Assembly: GCA_003260075.1 (NCBI GenBank)
Contig: QLIY01000825.1
Span: forward strand, 1 to 64,000
Source: Phallusia mammillata
Lineage: Eukaryota; Chordata; Ascidiacea; Phlebobranchia; Ascidiidae
Reading direction: 5' to 3'
DNA: 64,000 nt
The notes beneath the pieces are model-generated. The model was not told the DNA's origin. It worked only from the letters and a program-made list of their open reading frames with translations, and made no database searches. The translations under genes were made by a program, and so were the position numbers. Positions 13,301 through 37,500 of this stretch are shown here, piece by piece; position 1 is the stretch's first letter, and each line of letters opens with the position of its first letter.

Positions 13301-16279
13301 CAACCTCGGGAACTCTGGAGATTCTTGCAGCGGTGAAAAGAAACAAACAAAAAAGTGCAATCTCCGAACTTGCTCTGGTCAGCAACATGTCTTTGTTTAA
13401 GATAATGAACACGACATTAGGTTATTCGATAACATCTAAATTTTCTTTAACCAGAAAAACAATCAGAAACGCGTGGAAAGAAATCAGCGACTGCAGACGA
13501 AGGTACTTGCGGCAATTACACCATCAATCTCATTTACGGACCTGATGGACCGGTTTCCCATCAAATGACCTTAAACACAGCTACAGGTTCTGCTAAAGGA
13601 GAAACTGGTAGGCCTGGAAAAGCGGGACCAAGAGGCAGGCCTGGTTTACCAGGTGTCAAGGTAAATACGAAACTCGAGCAATCAGAGGTCATGAAGACTC
13701 AGTTTTTACAAATTAATCAACGAATGTTTTAACTTTTGCATCATGTGCACACGCTTTCTTACTAAGTGAACAGTAGAAAAAAAAACTTTTCAATTCAGGG
13801 TGAACCGGGCAAAGATGTTGACGTCACCGAGCTGCGCAATGAAATGAAAGCCTTCTCTCAATTTTCCAGTAGGTTTTAAACAAAAGTGTTAAAACATATG
13901 ATAGAACACCATTCGTGGACTGCTTTTATGCAGTGGTTAACAACCTTCTTGAGGCTGCGGCGTTCGGAGTACTCCTTTGAGAGACTAAAAAATACAACTT
14001 GGCAGAACAACGACAATAAAAAACTAATATGATACAGGGACACTAGTTGTGTCAGGGTGTACAGTAAAAACATACGGATAGCAATTTAAATTGAACGGAT
14101 TGTAATTTAAACTGCTTTAACGGTTTGAGCCACGTTTTTCTGCAGACATGCCCAGAAGTTGCCATGATATCAGTTCTAACATCTCTGGAACTTACCTTAT
14201 ATCGCCGCAAATCGAACAGGTTCAGCCGTTTGTGGTTTTTTGTGACTTCAGCGAAAATCAAGGTTAGTTACAAGTTCAATGAGTTTAATCTCTTACGATG
14301 TATTAAACTTTTCGCTACAGCGATTACCCAGGTGCTTCACAACACTCTTTCCGAGCTAGAGGTCACGTGTGAGCAAGCGCAATGTTACAAGCGTGACGTC
14401 ACATACAATGCAAACATGAATCAGATTGTGGCTTTGATTGACGCTTCGTCCGAATGCCGACAATTCATCAAGGTTGGTGTGGTAAACTTACGACTAGGGT
14501 TACAACACTTTTCACACGGTTAACAAAGGTACATTTGCAAAGGTGGATTACCACAGTTGCATAAAACATTTTTCGGTCTTATGTGGCAACGGATGTTCAA
14601 GAGAGAAAAACGAAAAAGGCAAACAATTATAAGAACACCTTCATACGTAAATCTCTATTTACAATATTAAGTTTCTAAACTGTACATTTTAGGGTTGTGG
14701 GTTTGGAAAATAATATGGTCTCCTGTAGTTATGGTCCAGCTTCTGGTAATCCAGCTAAAAAATCTTACCGTGGCCCACAAAAGGCCTAGAAATTTGCCTT
14801 TTCAGTATCGTTGTATTGGAAGCTCACTGCATCTCAACGGTGATACATTCGGAGCTTGGATGTCACGTGGTGGTGACGTCATGCTGTACTGGGGAGGGGC
14901 AACTTCTAGAAGAGATCACTACTGTGCTTGTGGAGAGACAGGTAAGGTTCGGGAAAAAAAGCCGACCATCGAGCTTTTCGGATGATTACAGTTTGTCTGC
15001 AAACTGACTGCTTTAAATCAGCGGTGCACAACCTTTTTGCTACGACGGCCGCATCGCAGATTATTTTTTCACTAACGGCCGCAATTTCCCCCCCCCCCCG
15101 CTTTGATTGACGCTTCGTCCGAATGCCGACAATTCATCAAGGTTGGTATGGTAGACTTAGGACTAGGGTTACAACACTTTTCACACGGTTTGCAAAGGCG
15201 CATTTGCAAAGGAGGATTACCACAGTTGCATAAAACATATTTCGGTCGTATGAGGCAACGGATGTTCAAGAGGGAAAAGCGAAAAAGCATAAGAACACCT
15301 TCATACGTAAATCTCTATTTGAAATATTAAGTTTCTAAACTGTACATTTTAGGGTTGTGGGTTTGTAAAATAATAAGGTCTCCTGTATAGTTATGGCCCA
15401 GCTTCTGGTAATCCAGGTAACGAGTCTTACCATGGCCCACAAAAGGCCTAGAGATTTGCCTTTTCAGTATCGTTGTATTGCCCCCCCCCCCGTCATGCTG
15501 TACTGGGGAGGGGCAACTTCTAGAAGAGATCACTACTGCGCTTGTGGGGAGACAGGTAAGACTAGGGCAAATTTGGTCACTAACGAGCTATTCGGATGAT
15601 TATAGTTTGTCTGCAAACTGACTGCTTTAAATCAGGGGTGCACAACCTTTTCGCTACGACGGCCGCATCGCAGATTATTTGTTCACTTACGGCCTTAATT
15701 TTCCTATACACAATGGGCGTACAAAAAGCCTGACGCATATGGCTACTGGTAATACTCTTTTAGTACCACCTGCCCTTGCTACCTGAGCAAAGAAAGCTAA
15801 AGCTCCACCGTTCTAAGTTACAACGTCAGGAATAAAAACAACGAAACATTTTTCATTTGGCGTTTCAGGTAGTTGCGATGATTCGGAATTCAATTGCAAC
15901 TGCGACAAAAACAGAGAGCCCCCCCCCCACAATGGGCGTACAAAAAGACTGACGCATATGGCTACTGGTAATACTCTTTTTAGTACCACCTGCCCTTGCT
16001 ACCTGAGCGAAGAAAGCTAAAGCTCCACCGTTCTAAGTTACAACGTCTGGAATAAAAACAACGAAACATTTTTCATTTGGCGTTTCAGGTAGTTGCGATG
16101 ACTCAAACTTCCGTTGCAACTGCGACAAAAACAGCGCACCAGAAACATCGGATGAGGGATATCTCACCGATAAAAGCAAACTTCCAGTGACCAGATTGAT
16201 GTTCGGAGACACTGGAGGCACTAGAGAGTTTGGTTGGCACACACTTGGAAAACTAGAGTGCATGGGATTAAGAAAATAA
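5485..16279 (+). CDS. Gene 1: secreted CAP-like / 11x TSR / collagen / fibrinogen-Caspr-like multidomain protein
   Basis: Spliced gene of about 23 exons. Exon 1 at 5485-5582 (second copy at 4761-4858) starts MSLKHRTVESNLL and runs into a hydrophobic signal peptide. Exon 2 is 5921-5994. CAP-like exons follow (6278-7826), then a Cys-rich linker exon (7985-8088), eleven TSR exons (8182-13377), a Gly-X-Y exon pair (13455-13868) and a fibrinogen/Caspr-like C-terminal domain (14146-16279). Stop TAA is at 16277-16279, embedded in AATAAA. Nearly all junctions are phase 1, the pattern typical of shuffled extracellular modules. The product should be secreted and may oligomerise through its collagen stretch. 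Exon 3 and the last exons are partly duplicated beside C runs and exon 4 is cut by one. No close named homologue is recognised; function is unknown. Confidence 0.82.
6278..7826 (+). CDS. Gene 1 CAP-domain exons (degenerate; one exon gap-truncated)
   Basis: Exon 3 (6278-6429, with a second partial copy after a C run ending at 6540) encodes TAIVDLHNSARSSAKPPAA, MRKITWDDRLETIAADYAN and NCTFG, the first helices of a CAP domain (CRISP/antigen 5/PR-1). Exon 4 (from 6952) encodes GLVGINHYVSQQIPYSDQ and SRWLDEKQFF and is lost into C runs at 7109 and 7201, so its 3' end is missing. Exon 5 (7693-7826) encodes AFKVACGISKC and ATIMACFYVTGVEDRTW. Compared with gene 2, the segment equivalent to YTQMVWG is replaced by IMTAE, and the C-terminal CDYAPGGN motif has become CFYVTGVE. 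The CAP fold may persist, but two signature motifs are gone. Confidence 0.78.
7985..13377 (+). CDS. Gene 1 linker and eleven thrombospondin type-1 repeat exons
   Basis: The linker exon 7985-8088 encodes VCSNCHETDTCVNNLCTNPA. TSR exons are 8182-8376, 8435-8608, 9108-9256, 9496-9651, 10164-10313, 10658-10804, 11541-11695, 12225-12376, 12457-12606, 12950-13105 and 13225-13377. Most show the WxxWxxC start (C-mannosylation pattern), CSVTCGxG, an R-rich middle and a C-terminal Cys, as in SRWSRCSMTCGRGQQQQTR. Each exon starts and ends in phase 1, so each encodes one repeat. The exon at 10658-10804 is aberrant: it reads TWTRCVTRRGLNKRSRSRRC, lacking the Cys and CG of the usual CxxTCG. TSRs commonly bind glycosaminoglycans or matrix proteins; the ligand here is unknown. 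Confidence 0.88.
13455..13868 (+). CDS. Gene 1 collagen-like exon pair
   Basis: Exon 13455-13660 encodes a short Cys-containing segment (DEGTCGNYTINLIYGPDGPV) and then Gly-X-Y triplets KGETGRPGKAGPRGRPGLPG. Exon 13799-13868 continues GEPGKDVDVTELRNEMKAF, a likely short coiled-coil trimerisation segment. Donor GTCAGC at 13378 joins the last TSR to this exon in phase 1. About nine triplets is short for collagen, but collagen plus coiled coil plus a fibrinogen-like head is a familiar arrangement in trimeric secreted proteins such as ficolins. Trimerisation is an inference. Confidence 0.82.
14146..16279 (+). CDS. Gene 1 fibrinogen/Caspr-like C-terminal domain exons
   Basis: Exon 14146-14262 encodes CHDISSNISGTYLISPQ and PFVVFCDF, matching the start of fibrinogen-like domains. 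Exon 14321-14472 encodes ITQVLHNTLSELEVTCEQ through SSECRQFIK. Exon 14806-14941 encodes YRCIGSSLHLN, AWMSRGGDVMLYWGG and CACGET. Last exon 16089-16279 encodes SCDDSNFRCNCDKN, SDEGYLTDKSKLPVTRLMFG and HTLGKLECMGLRK-stop. The second half matches Caspr/neurexin-IV-type fibrinogen-like segments rather than the Ca-binding fibrinogen C-terminus. Partial second copies lie beside C runs (15100-15168, 15492-15555, 15869-15918), probably the other haplotype. Confidence 0.82.
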
Positions 16280-18489
16280 AACTTGTGCAAGTTTCCAATC
16301 ATCTAACATGGAACATACATCACTATATTGAAGTCATCGGATTTACAAAGCTCATATGCCACGCTACAATTCATATAAATGTATTTCCCCCCCCCCTTGG
16401 CACACACTTGGAAAACTAGAGTGCATGGGATTAAGAAAATAAAAGTTTATTGTGCAAGTGCCCAATCATCCAACATGGAACATACATCACTATATTGAAG
16501 TCATCGGATTTACAAAATTCATATGCCACGCTACAATTCATATAAATGTGTTTCTGTTCATTCATTATTGTTGTTGCATAACATCATATATTGCATCGAT
16601 AGTCGTAATTATTCGTATTGAAAATACCAAAAAAAATAGATAAAAACGTAAACCTTCTACAAAGTGACAACAAAAAGAGAGCGTTTAAGGCTAGCGCCAA
16701 ATCAAATATTATTTTAACATGAATCTATAGTCCTTTCCTTAAGACATTCTAATAGCCCAGGAAATATCAATTTACAGTCACATAACAAACAAAATGCCAA
16801 ACCAAAGCCTTCATTTCTTTTTGAGAAACCATTTCTTGAAACCCTATACGGCACTTTTGTTTGTTTGAAGTAACAGACAGAAAACCCAAGAGACCTTCCA
16901 GGACAAATCAGTTTACACTGTCTGTAGCTTGTCATTTACAGGCTATAGATGCTTTTGCATGAGACATTTATCGTCAGTTTTGTACCAGGTGGTAATGAAA
17001 TAATAAAAGTAACAGACACCTGTTTCCTGATTCAGTAAAAACCACGACACGCGAAACCAAGAGATTAAGACAGAAATAATTCAGCCGTTCGTGAGCTGAG
17101 CAAACAATGACTCTGGTTTGGTTTATCCGGTCACCATATTGCGTCTACCCATAAAATCGGGTTGGCAAGTTGATCAACAACGATAATACTTAGTGAGTCT
17201 GGTGCAGTTTACAGTAGAGTTTAATATTTAGTAAAATCCAATAGATTTGATAAATTGTTTAAGGCCATGTGTACAGATTGTGCTATGAAATTAAATCATT
17301 GACGATAGTTCTTACTCAAAACTTAAGCGCAGTGTTTGTTAGTTGGAAAAATCTAAACTAAATTGAAGAATATTTAAGTAAGATTGAAAATTATTGAAAA
17401 AGAAACTGCCGAGGTGATATTTTAACAGCGAACTTAAAAAAAAGTTCGCATAACTCTTGTGTATACTGTCATCGGAAAACGGGAAAGTCAACGAGCTAAT
17501 ATGAAACAACGAAAAACAGAAAGAGGAAGTTAAACATTCTGAACGGTATTTAACAATCACCAAGATATTGAAGGTGTCATTCGTATGGGGAATAACTGCC
17601 ATGCGTAAAGTTACTAAAATAGAGCGTATATGTATCTGGCCGTAAGGTACGTCACACAACCGTTAACTGCAATTTTTACACAGAAATACAAATGTGCGAA
17701 ATCGTGTAACTTACAAATTCAATTAATCAGGATAAATGGACTTGCGTACAACTACACTACAGGGTATTTTGCTTGCGTTGGTGACGCATGTGCATTATGA
17801 CGTAGTCCTACGTTACATTATTGTTCGTGACTTCCGTCATTGATTGGCTAACCCCAACAAGCGAACGAGCGTTGTAACGACTTCCGGGTGGGTATAACAG
17901 CCGGAAGATGGTTTAAATGACAGAGCACCGCAGAAGTCGTGTCTAACACGCACATGTTGGCAAATTTAATGCAGCATTTAGTGAATGTTAAGCATCCAAC
18001 ATGAAAAGTTTTTGAGTTTTTTTTTTACTACATTATGTCGAAAGTAGTTTGTTAATGACTAAAATAAAATCACAGCTGAAAGAGTCATCGAGACATGTGG
18101 TATTTATAGGAAAAATACTTTGAAATGGAGATCATAATCTAATAGTATCAGTTCAGCGTAAGTGTACCAGAGAGCCAAGTGTCAGAATAAAAGGCAAACG
18201 ACTGACAGTTTTAAAAATTAGACTGTGAATTGACCATTTACTGTTTCTAGAGAAAGGAAGCTTATAAAGACGTAGACGGTTGATGACAAAACACTAACTA
18301 ACTTTGAGAAAATTATATTATCACCGATTTTAAACTGAGCAGGCCTAAAAAAAGATTGGTTCCTTTTCATAACAAACTGCTAACACTGCACGTTTTTATC
18401 CGTAGATTTTAAAAAGTAACATACAAACTTACTACAGCTAAAGAAAAAAAATCAAGTTACTTCGCAGCGTGTATGGTTTCACAAAGAAC
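16280..18489. other. Intergenic region between gene 1 and gene 2
   Basis: No exon seen. At 16386-16396 a C run is followed by a second copy of the end of gene 1 and its 3' flank (16397-16560 repeats 16237-16390). From about 16690 to 18489 the sequence is related to 33740-34560 upstream of gene 3, including the stretch near 16880-16950 (GAGACCTT, CTGTCTGTAGCTT), so it probably holds the shared promoter. A GC-richer stretch at 17760-17950 contains GACTTCCGG (ETS-like), inverted CCAAT boxes and several TGACG motifs and is the best promoter candidate; this is inference. Confidence 0.45.
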
Positions 18490-32013
<13,524 letters not shown>

Positions 32014-32799
32014 TTTTTCACTTATTTTTTGTGCCAATGTAAGAATACATGACGATTAAGAAAATGCCATAATAAAACAATCCCGCATATTTGCCTAAGG
32101 AAATCTTAGTACTTTTAAGTTTATGCAAATAAAAAACATTAGATAAGTTGTTTATACATTATTGTTTCTGTTAAAACATTGCATGATATATTTTTCATTT
32201 CATTTCTACCTGTCATTGCCTTACTTTTTTTAATTGTGCTTTAAATATTCGCACCCACTGAACAACATAGACTGTATTGTTAATAAAACATTTCCTACGT
32301 CTATTAAATCGAGTCACAGAAACAAAGTGTTAACACTTACTACTAAGGAAAAAAAACATGCGACAAAACCATGTAAAGATTGTTGTTAATGTTTGGCGCC
32401 ATTTCATTGTGGTCAGTCAAGCAAAACAGTCAAAGGTCCCCCCCCCCACCCACTGAACAACATAGACTGTATTGTTAATAAAACATTTCCTACGTATATT
32501 AAATCGAGTCACAGAAACAAAGTGTTAACACTTACTACTAAGAAAAAAAAAACATGCGACAAAACCATGTAAAGATTGTTGTTAATGCTTGGCGCCATTT
32601 CATTGTGGTCAGTCAAGCAAAACGGTCAAAGGCCAAAGCATGACATGTAGGGCATCCGGCCCAAGACGTGGTGTGGAAATTGGAGAAGATATTTACTGCG
32701 TTTCGTGCGATGTGTGTAAGACATTTGTAAATGTTATGTTTGTTGTTTTTCAGTAGACAATAAAAATATTTTTTTAAACAATTAAGACATAGATGAATA

Positions 32800-33055
32800 G
32801 CTGGGATCGGCCTTGAAGCGTCGATGCAGACCAGCGATTACGGCACACTCATACATAAATCATAGTAAGCCAGGCCTATTAAAGGCGTTGTCCGCCGGTC
32901 ACTAAGCATTCACCACCATATCGCAAGACGTAGGCTAGAAAAATCTAGCCTGCGGTTGGATTCGAACCCACTACAGTAGTCTTTCCGGGACTCGCCTTGC
33001 CATATGGTGGTGAATGCTTGGTGACCGGCTGACAACGCCTTTAATAGGCCTGGCC
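32800..33055. repeat. Foldback repeat with internal tRNA B-box-like sequence
   Basis: Left arm AGGCCTATTAAAGGCGTTGT with CACCACCATAT is matched in inverted order by ATATGGTGGTG and ACAACGCCTTTAATAGGCCT on the right. The middle contains GGTTGGATTCGAACCC, which on the minus strand resembles a pol III B box. Related copies: 18745-18925 and 49785-49932, each with ATACTGGGATTAGCCCTG and GGCATACTATGA ends. Probably a nonautonomous mobile element family. Confidence 0.7.
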
Positions 33056-33180
33056 TTTAAAATTCAAGAAAATCATTCAGATATTTCGGGGTTCATCTGT
33101 GTAACTGAATCGTAAGAAGTTTGTGGGACCATAGGACAAAAATATTTATGGACAATTGGGGTGAGTAAAGGCCCGTTTAA

Positions 33181-33626
33181 GGCCCGTTTACACTATGCTT
33201 AGCGGCGCCTAACCTAACCTTACCTTGCGACCCCTCCCGTTTACACTGCGATTATCGGTGCGTACCTAAGATTACTAAATAATATACTAGACGTCTTTTT
33301 TAGCTCACAGCAACTGTCTATGACCATAAATCACCACATAAATTTATTGTTACCTATTTTAGATCGAAAAAGCTTTGTTTCAATCTAAATTAAATCATAT
33401 TTTGTTAGTAAACATGATTTTGCATCTTGGTAATCATACAGGATTGTTCTGGATGTTGTTGTATNACAGTCAGTCGTAAGTAGGCCTACGGCTTATCTTT
33501 CCACAGAGTTGAGTGGGCATTGCCCAATTAATAGACAAGGAATGCGGTCATTTAAGAGAGGAAATCGATACGCATAGTGTAAACGAGCCTTTACACTATG
33601 CGTATCGCGCATAGTGTAAACGGGCC
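33181..33626. mobile_element. TTAA-flanked MITE (piggyBac-like ends)
   Basis: Terminal inverted repeats GGCCCGTTTACACTATGC at 33181 and GCATAGTGTAAACGGGCC ending at 33626 are perfect over 18 bases and flanked on both sides by TTAA (33177-33180 and 33627-33630), the target duplication of piggyBac-type elements. No ORF is seen. The element is interrupted by a single n at 33465, followed by about 100 bases identical to 42077-42178. Confidence 0.75.
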
Positions 33627-34560
33627 TTAACACATTAAACTGAAAGATTTGTCTAGGATAAAAGTGCCAAAGATATCACAAGAGACTGTCCATTTGTGTC
33701 ATTATGACCAAATGACATAAGACAATAATATGCACAAAAAGCCTAGCGCCGAATTAAAACAAATCATGATTTATTTGTAACATTAATCTTCAATCCTTTA
33801 CCTGAAACATTCCAACAATCCAGGAAGTAACAATTTACAGTCACATAACAATCAAAGAACCTAACCAAAGCGTCCGTTTCCATCCGAGAAACCATCTCTC
33901 AAAACTTTATGGTTGCGGCATTCCAGTTTGTTGGAAGTAATAGGCTGAAAAGCCATGAGACCTTATATAGGTCGAAACAGTGTATACTGTCTGTAGCTTA
34001 TGATGTATAGGCTATGGAAGCTTTTACATGAGATGGTTTAAATGACAAAGTACTGCAGAAGTCCTTTGGGACATTTCCTGCAGCGTTTAGTAAATGTAAA
34101 GAAACACAGTAGTTCGTTGGTGACCAAAATAAAACCGCAGCTCAAAGTGCTATTGAGTCATGTGGTGTTTGAGCCAAAACGACGTTGAAATGAAGTTCAT
34201 CACCCAAGCCAAGCGTCAGAAGAAAAAAGCAGACAACAAAAAGTTCCATAATCCTGATCCGTTTTTTTTTAGTTTTACAAAGACAGGCATTGGCCCGTGG
34301 GTTGTGTTTCTAAAGAGCAGCTTGCAAAGGCGCATTTGCCAAAACCATTAAGTTCAAACGTAGATAGTTGTTGACAAAAGATATTCATAACTTTGAAAGT
34401 CTGTGTGTAGCTTTCACTTTTTTTAAAATATGGATGCCAATTTGTGCTAACATTACGCATTTCTTTTCCGTAGACGTAAATGTTTTGAAAAGTAACATCC
34501 AAACTTAAAGCTATCTTAAAACAATTTCTTTGGCAGCGTGTGCATGGTTTCACAGACAAC

Positions 34561-37500
34561 ATGAAAACGAAACGCGGATTTAGTGGAACCGACTTACTTG
34601 CTGCCTTGTGTTTGTTTGCCGCCGTTCACGCAGACATCGTAACGCCACAAACCGTGAGGTAAGGTATGATTTTTGGCAATGATAAATAATAAAACGTCAA
34701 ACTAAGTACGGTAAGTACGTTACTTGGGACAAGGCAATTACAAATGAAGACTTTAACTCTATTAACTAATTGATTACGTTACATAACAGGGGTTCCATCG
34801 AGGCACCCAAGGCTGAAACAGAAGTAACAGGAAGTCGTTTGAATACTTCCCATCCCATGACAAGTAAGTGATAAATTACTAGAAATATATACATAGAAAA
34901 GCAAACAATTATGTTCGGGATTGAGCTGCCGAGTTTGTCGCATGACGAGTACCGATTAAACGTACAAACTGGTGTAAACAAACCCAAATAGCAATTAACA
35001 AGGATTCTGTATGGCAAGAAGTTTATTTTTTACCAACAAAGGATGTTAACAATAAAAATAATATAAAACGACACACAATTTTTACAAAGTGTACAGTATA
35101 CTATACTCGCGAAACACCATGCGTTATTATGACATTGTCACAGTATACGCGCTTACATTTTTTGTTTAAACATCATTCATGTGTATAGGCTATACCCGTC
35201 AAGAGGTCAATTAGATTTTTTTTAAAGCCCCCCCCCCCGCGAAACACCATGCGTTATTATGACATTGTCACAGTATACGCGCTTAAATTTTTTGTTTAAA
35301 CATCATTCATGTGTATAGGCTATAGCCTACCCGTCAAGAGGTCAATTAGATTTTTTTTAAACGGGGTCGCTGAGCAAGAAAGTTTGAGAAGCCCTGTAGA
35401 ATAGCGTCTCAGCTTAAACCTTAACAAAACAACGGAGCCAAAACCATTTAATTAGGATTCCCGTGAATACATAAATTTCCTTTTTGACTATAAGTTTTTG
35501 CAATTCAGTATAATGTCCATGTCGAAATGGAAACAAATAGTTGTAGTGTCGCCATCCACTGGCGCGGATCATGTTTCTAGAGATGGGTTATTATTATACA
35601 GTCGGTCAACAGATTGTTTGCTTGAAATGTTCTTGGCAACTTTTCCGTGTGTCTGATGAGTTACCGCAGCAGTTGTTTACGATAGAAGGTCAACTATATT
35701 AAGAAGTTCAAAAGTCTCTGCCAGTTTCGAGCGAGTTTTTCCGGTTATGACATCATAAGCAAATGCCAAAACTAAATAGGTCACATGCCAAACATGCATG
35801 AAACATGAACTTAACACAGGGATAAAATTTGCAACAACGACGTGTTTCTTCGTGAGTCATTTTCCCGTTTGACGCGTCGAAACGTCTGTTGCTTTATAAC
35901 AGTAACACTGGTCCAATGTAACTTGTGAAATTTACATATTCTGTTTTCACAATTACAAGAGTAAAGTTTGACTTTAGGCAAAACGAAAGGCTTGCGCTTG
36001 CTAGTTTCTTTCAATTTTCTTATACAACTGGTTAACCTGCCATACCCCTGATGCGCTTGATAAGCAATCCTGCATCATCCAATTTCACTGCCTGCGTGTG
36101 TTCCTTTATCCATATAATTTCGTTATCTTCTGCATAGTTACGGAACAATAAATTATCTTCAGCGCAGACACATATAACAATGTCTTTATTTTTGCATTTT
36201 AATGGTCATGATATGAACCCGCATACATGCACGTGCAAACTTGCATTGGTGCTTGGATTAGACATGGTTATAACCTGACACGTGACGTCATACACGTTCT
36301 GTACGATGGATAATTGAACTGCGGTTAGTTTGGAAAAAAAGAGGTTAAAAACTGAGTTTATAATCAATAGTGAGATGTTGGAAAATAATTGATACAAAGT
36401 TATTTTAGTAATTTAGTAAAACCAAAGTTGCAACCAGTCGGCTAACGGACCCGTGCTGCACACGAGCTTCGCATAAGTTTGTGGATAAAGCAAAGGTTTG
36501 GATGTGTACGTAAACGCAGGCAATATTTAGCTTGGAGTTCGTGGAGGAACTGGGGATCTTGTACTGTCACTTGTGGATTTGGAACCCAGACAAGAACTCG
36601 AACTTGCTCTGCAGGAAACGGAACATCGTGCCAAGGTTCTTTAAGTGACAGAAAAAATTGCACGAGACCAGCTTGTCCAAGTAAGTTCAACAAGCCTGAA
36701 GAAATATGCCGCCAACAGTCCAGGTTTCATGTGGCTTCAAAATAAATAAACGCTGAGTTGGTTGAAAAAATGCAAAGGAGGCGGGCATGTTATGATTACC
36801 AGCAAAATTAAAACAAGAATGCGTAACAATAATGTTAAAAAGTTGAGCATAACTCGCTTTGGTGTTGCCATGCTAAACAACAAAACACTCTTGTTTGATT
36901 GCAGTCTGTGTTTATTTTTAGGGCACTAAATGTAGCCAAATTTATCTTAAACCGACAATCACGGCAAAACATTGAGAATATTAATACAAGGTAAAAACGT
37001 AAACGCAAAGTTTATGCCAAAAGGTTGGTGGGGTCATGCAATTGAACATGATTGCACCAACTATATAAATGCTGACCCGAAGCACAATTTAAAGCAAGAC
37101 TTCATTCGTATAATGCAGTGGTCTTCAACCTGTGGGTCGCGACCCCAAGTGGGGTCGCCTAAACTTTTTCTGGGGTCGCTATTAATTCAATCTATCGGCT
37201 TTTAAGTTCTTTACCAAAAAAATGGCACGTTTTGTCCCAGTTCGCAACCTTTGCTCATGTTTTGCAGTACATCTTAGTACCTCGTGTCAAAATCTAATCA
37301 TTGTGATGCAATAGTCTATATAACAAAAACGTTATCCAACCCATTGTTACGCGATAAAGACTCATGAATGGCTTATTGCAGGGGTCGGCATCCCCTGGCA
37401 CGCGAGGTGGTTTTTCATGGCACGCCAACCGATTTCCGTTTTTATATTGAAGTAACAATTTAACCAGTTACACAGCTTGTTTTCAGTTTTTATCATGTCA

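Larger units (their letters stand above)
32200..33700 (+). pseudogene. Duplicated relic of the eIF3J promoter, first exon and part of intron 1
   Basis: Sequence 32240-32740 (repeated once around the C run at 32438-32447) matches 47590-47890 just upstream of eIF3J, including GGCGCCATTT, TGGTCAGTCAAGCAAAAC and GCATGACATGTA. At 33148-33160 ATGGACAATTGGG followed by donor gtgagt is the same 13-base first exon as real eIF3J at 48136-48148. After a MITE, 33650-33710 matches eIF3J intron 1 (AGTGCCAAAGATATCACAAG, GAGACTGTCCATTTGTGT). No later eIF3J exon follows, so this is a truncated copy carried by the duplication that made genes 2 and 3. Confidence 0.85.

Noticed and set aside
13267-13310. tRNA T-arm-like sequence (GGATTCGAACCTGC), also at 10230 and 24420
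   Set aside because: Each lies in a TSR exon and encodes the conserved strand R-x-R-x-C; no tRNA fold is present around them.
14694-14805. Possible exon starting GCGFG after ATTTTAG
   Set aside because: It hits a stop after six codons in phase; the acceptor TTTTCAG at 14805 gives YIK-YRC-type continuity with the gene 0 exon instead.
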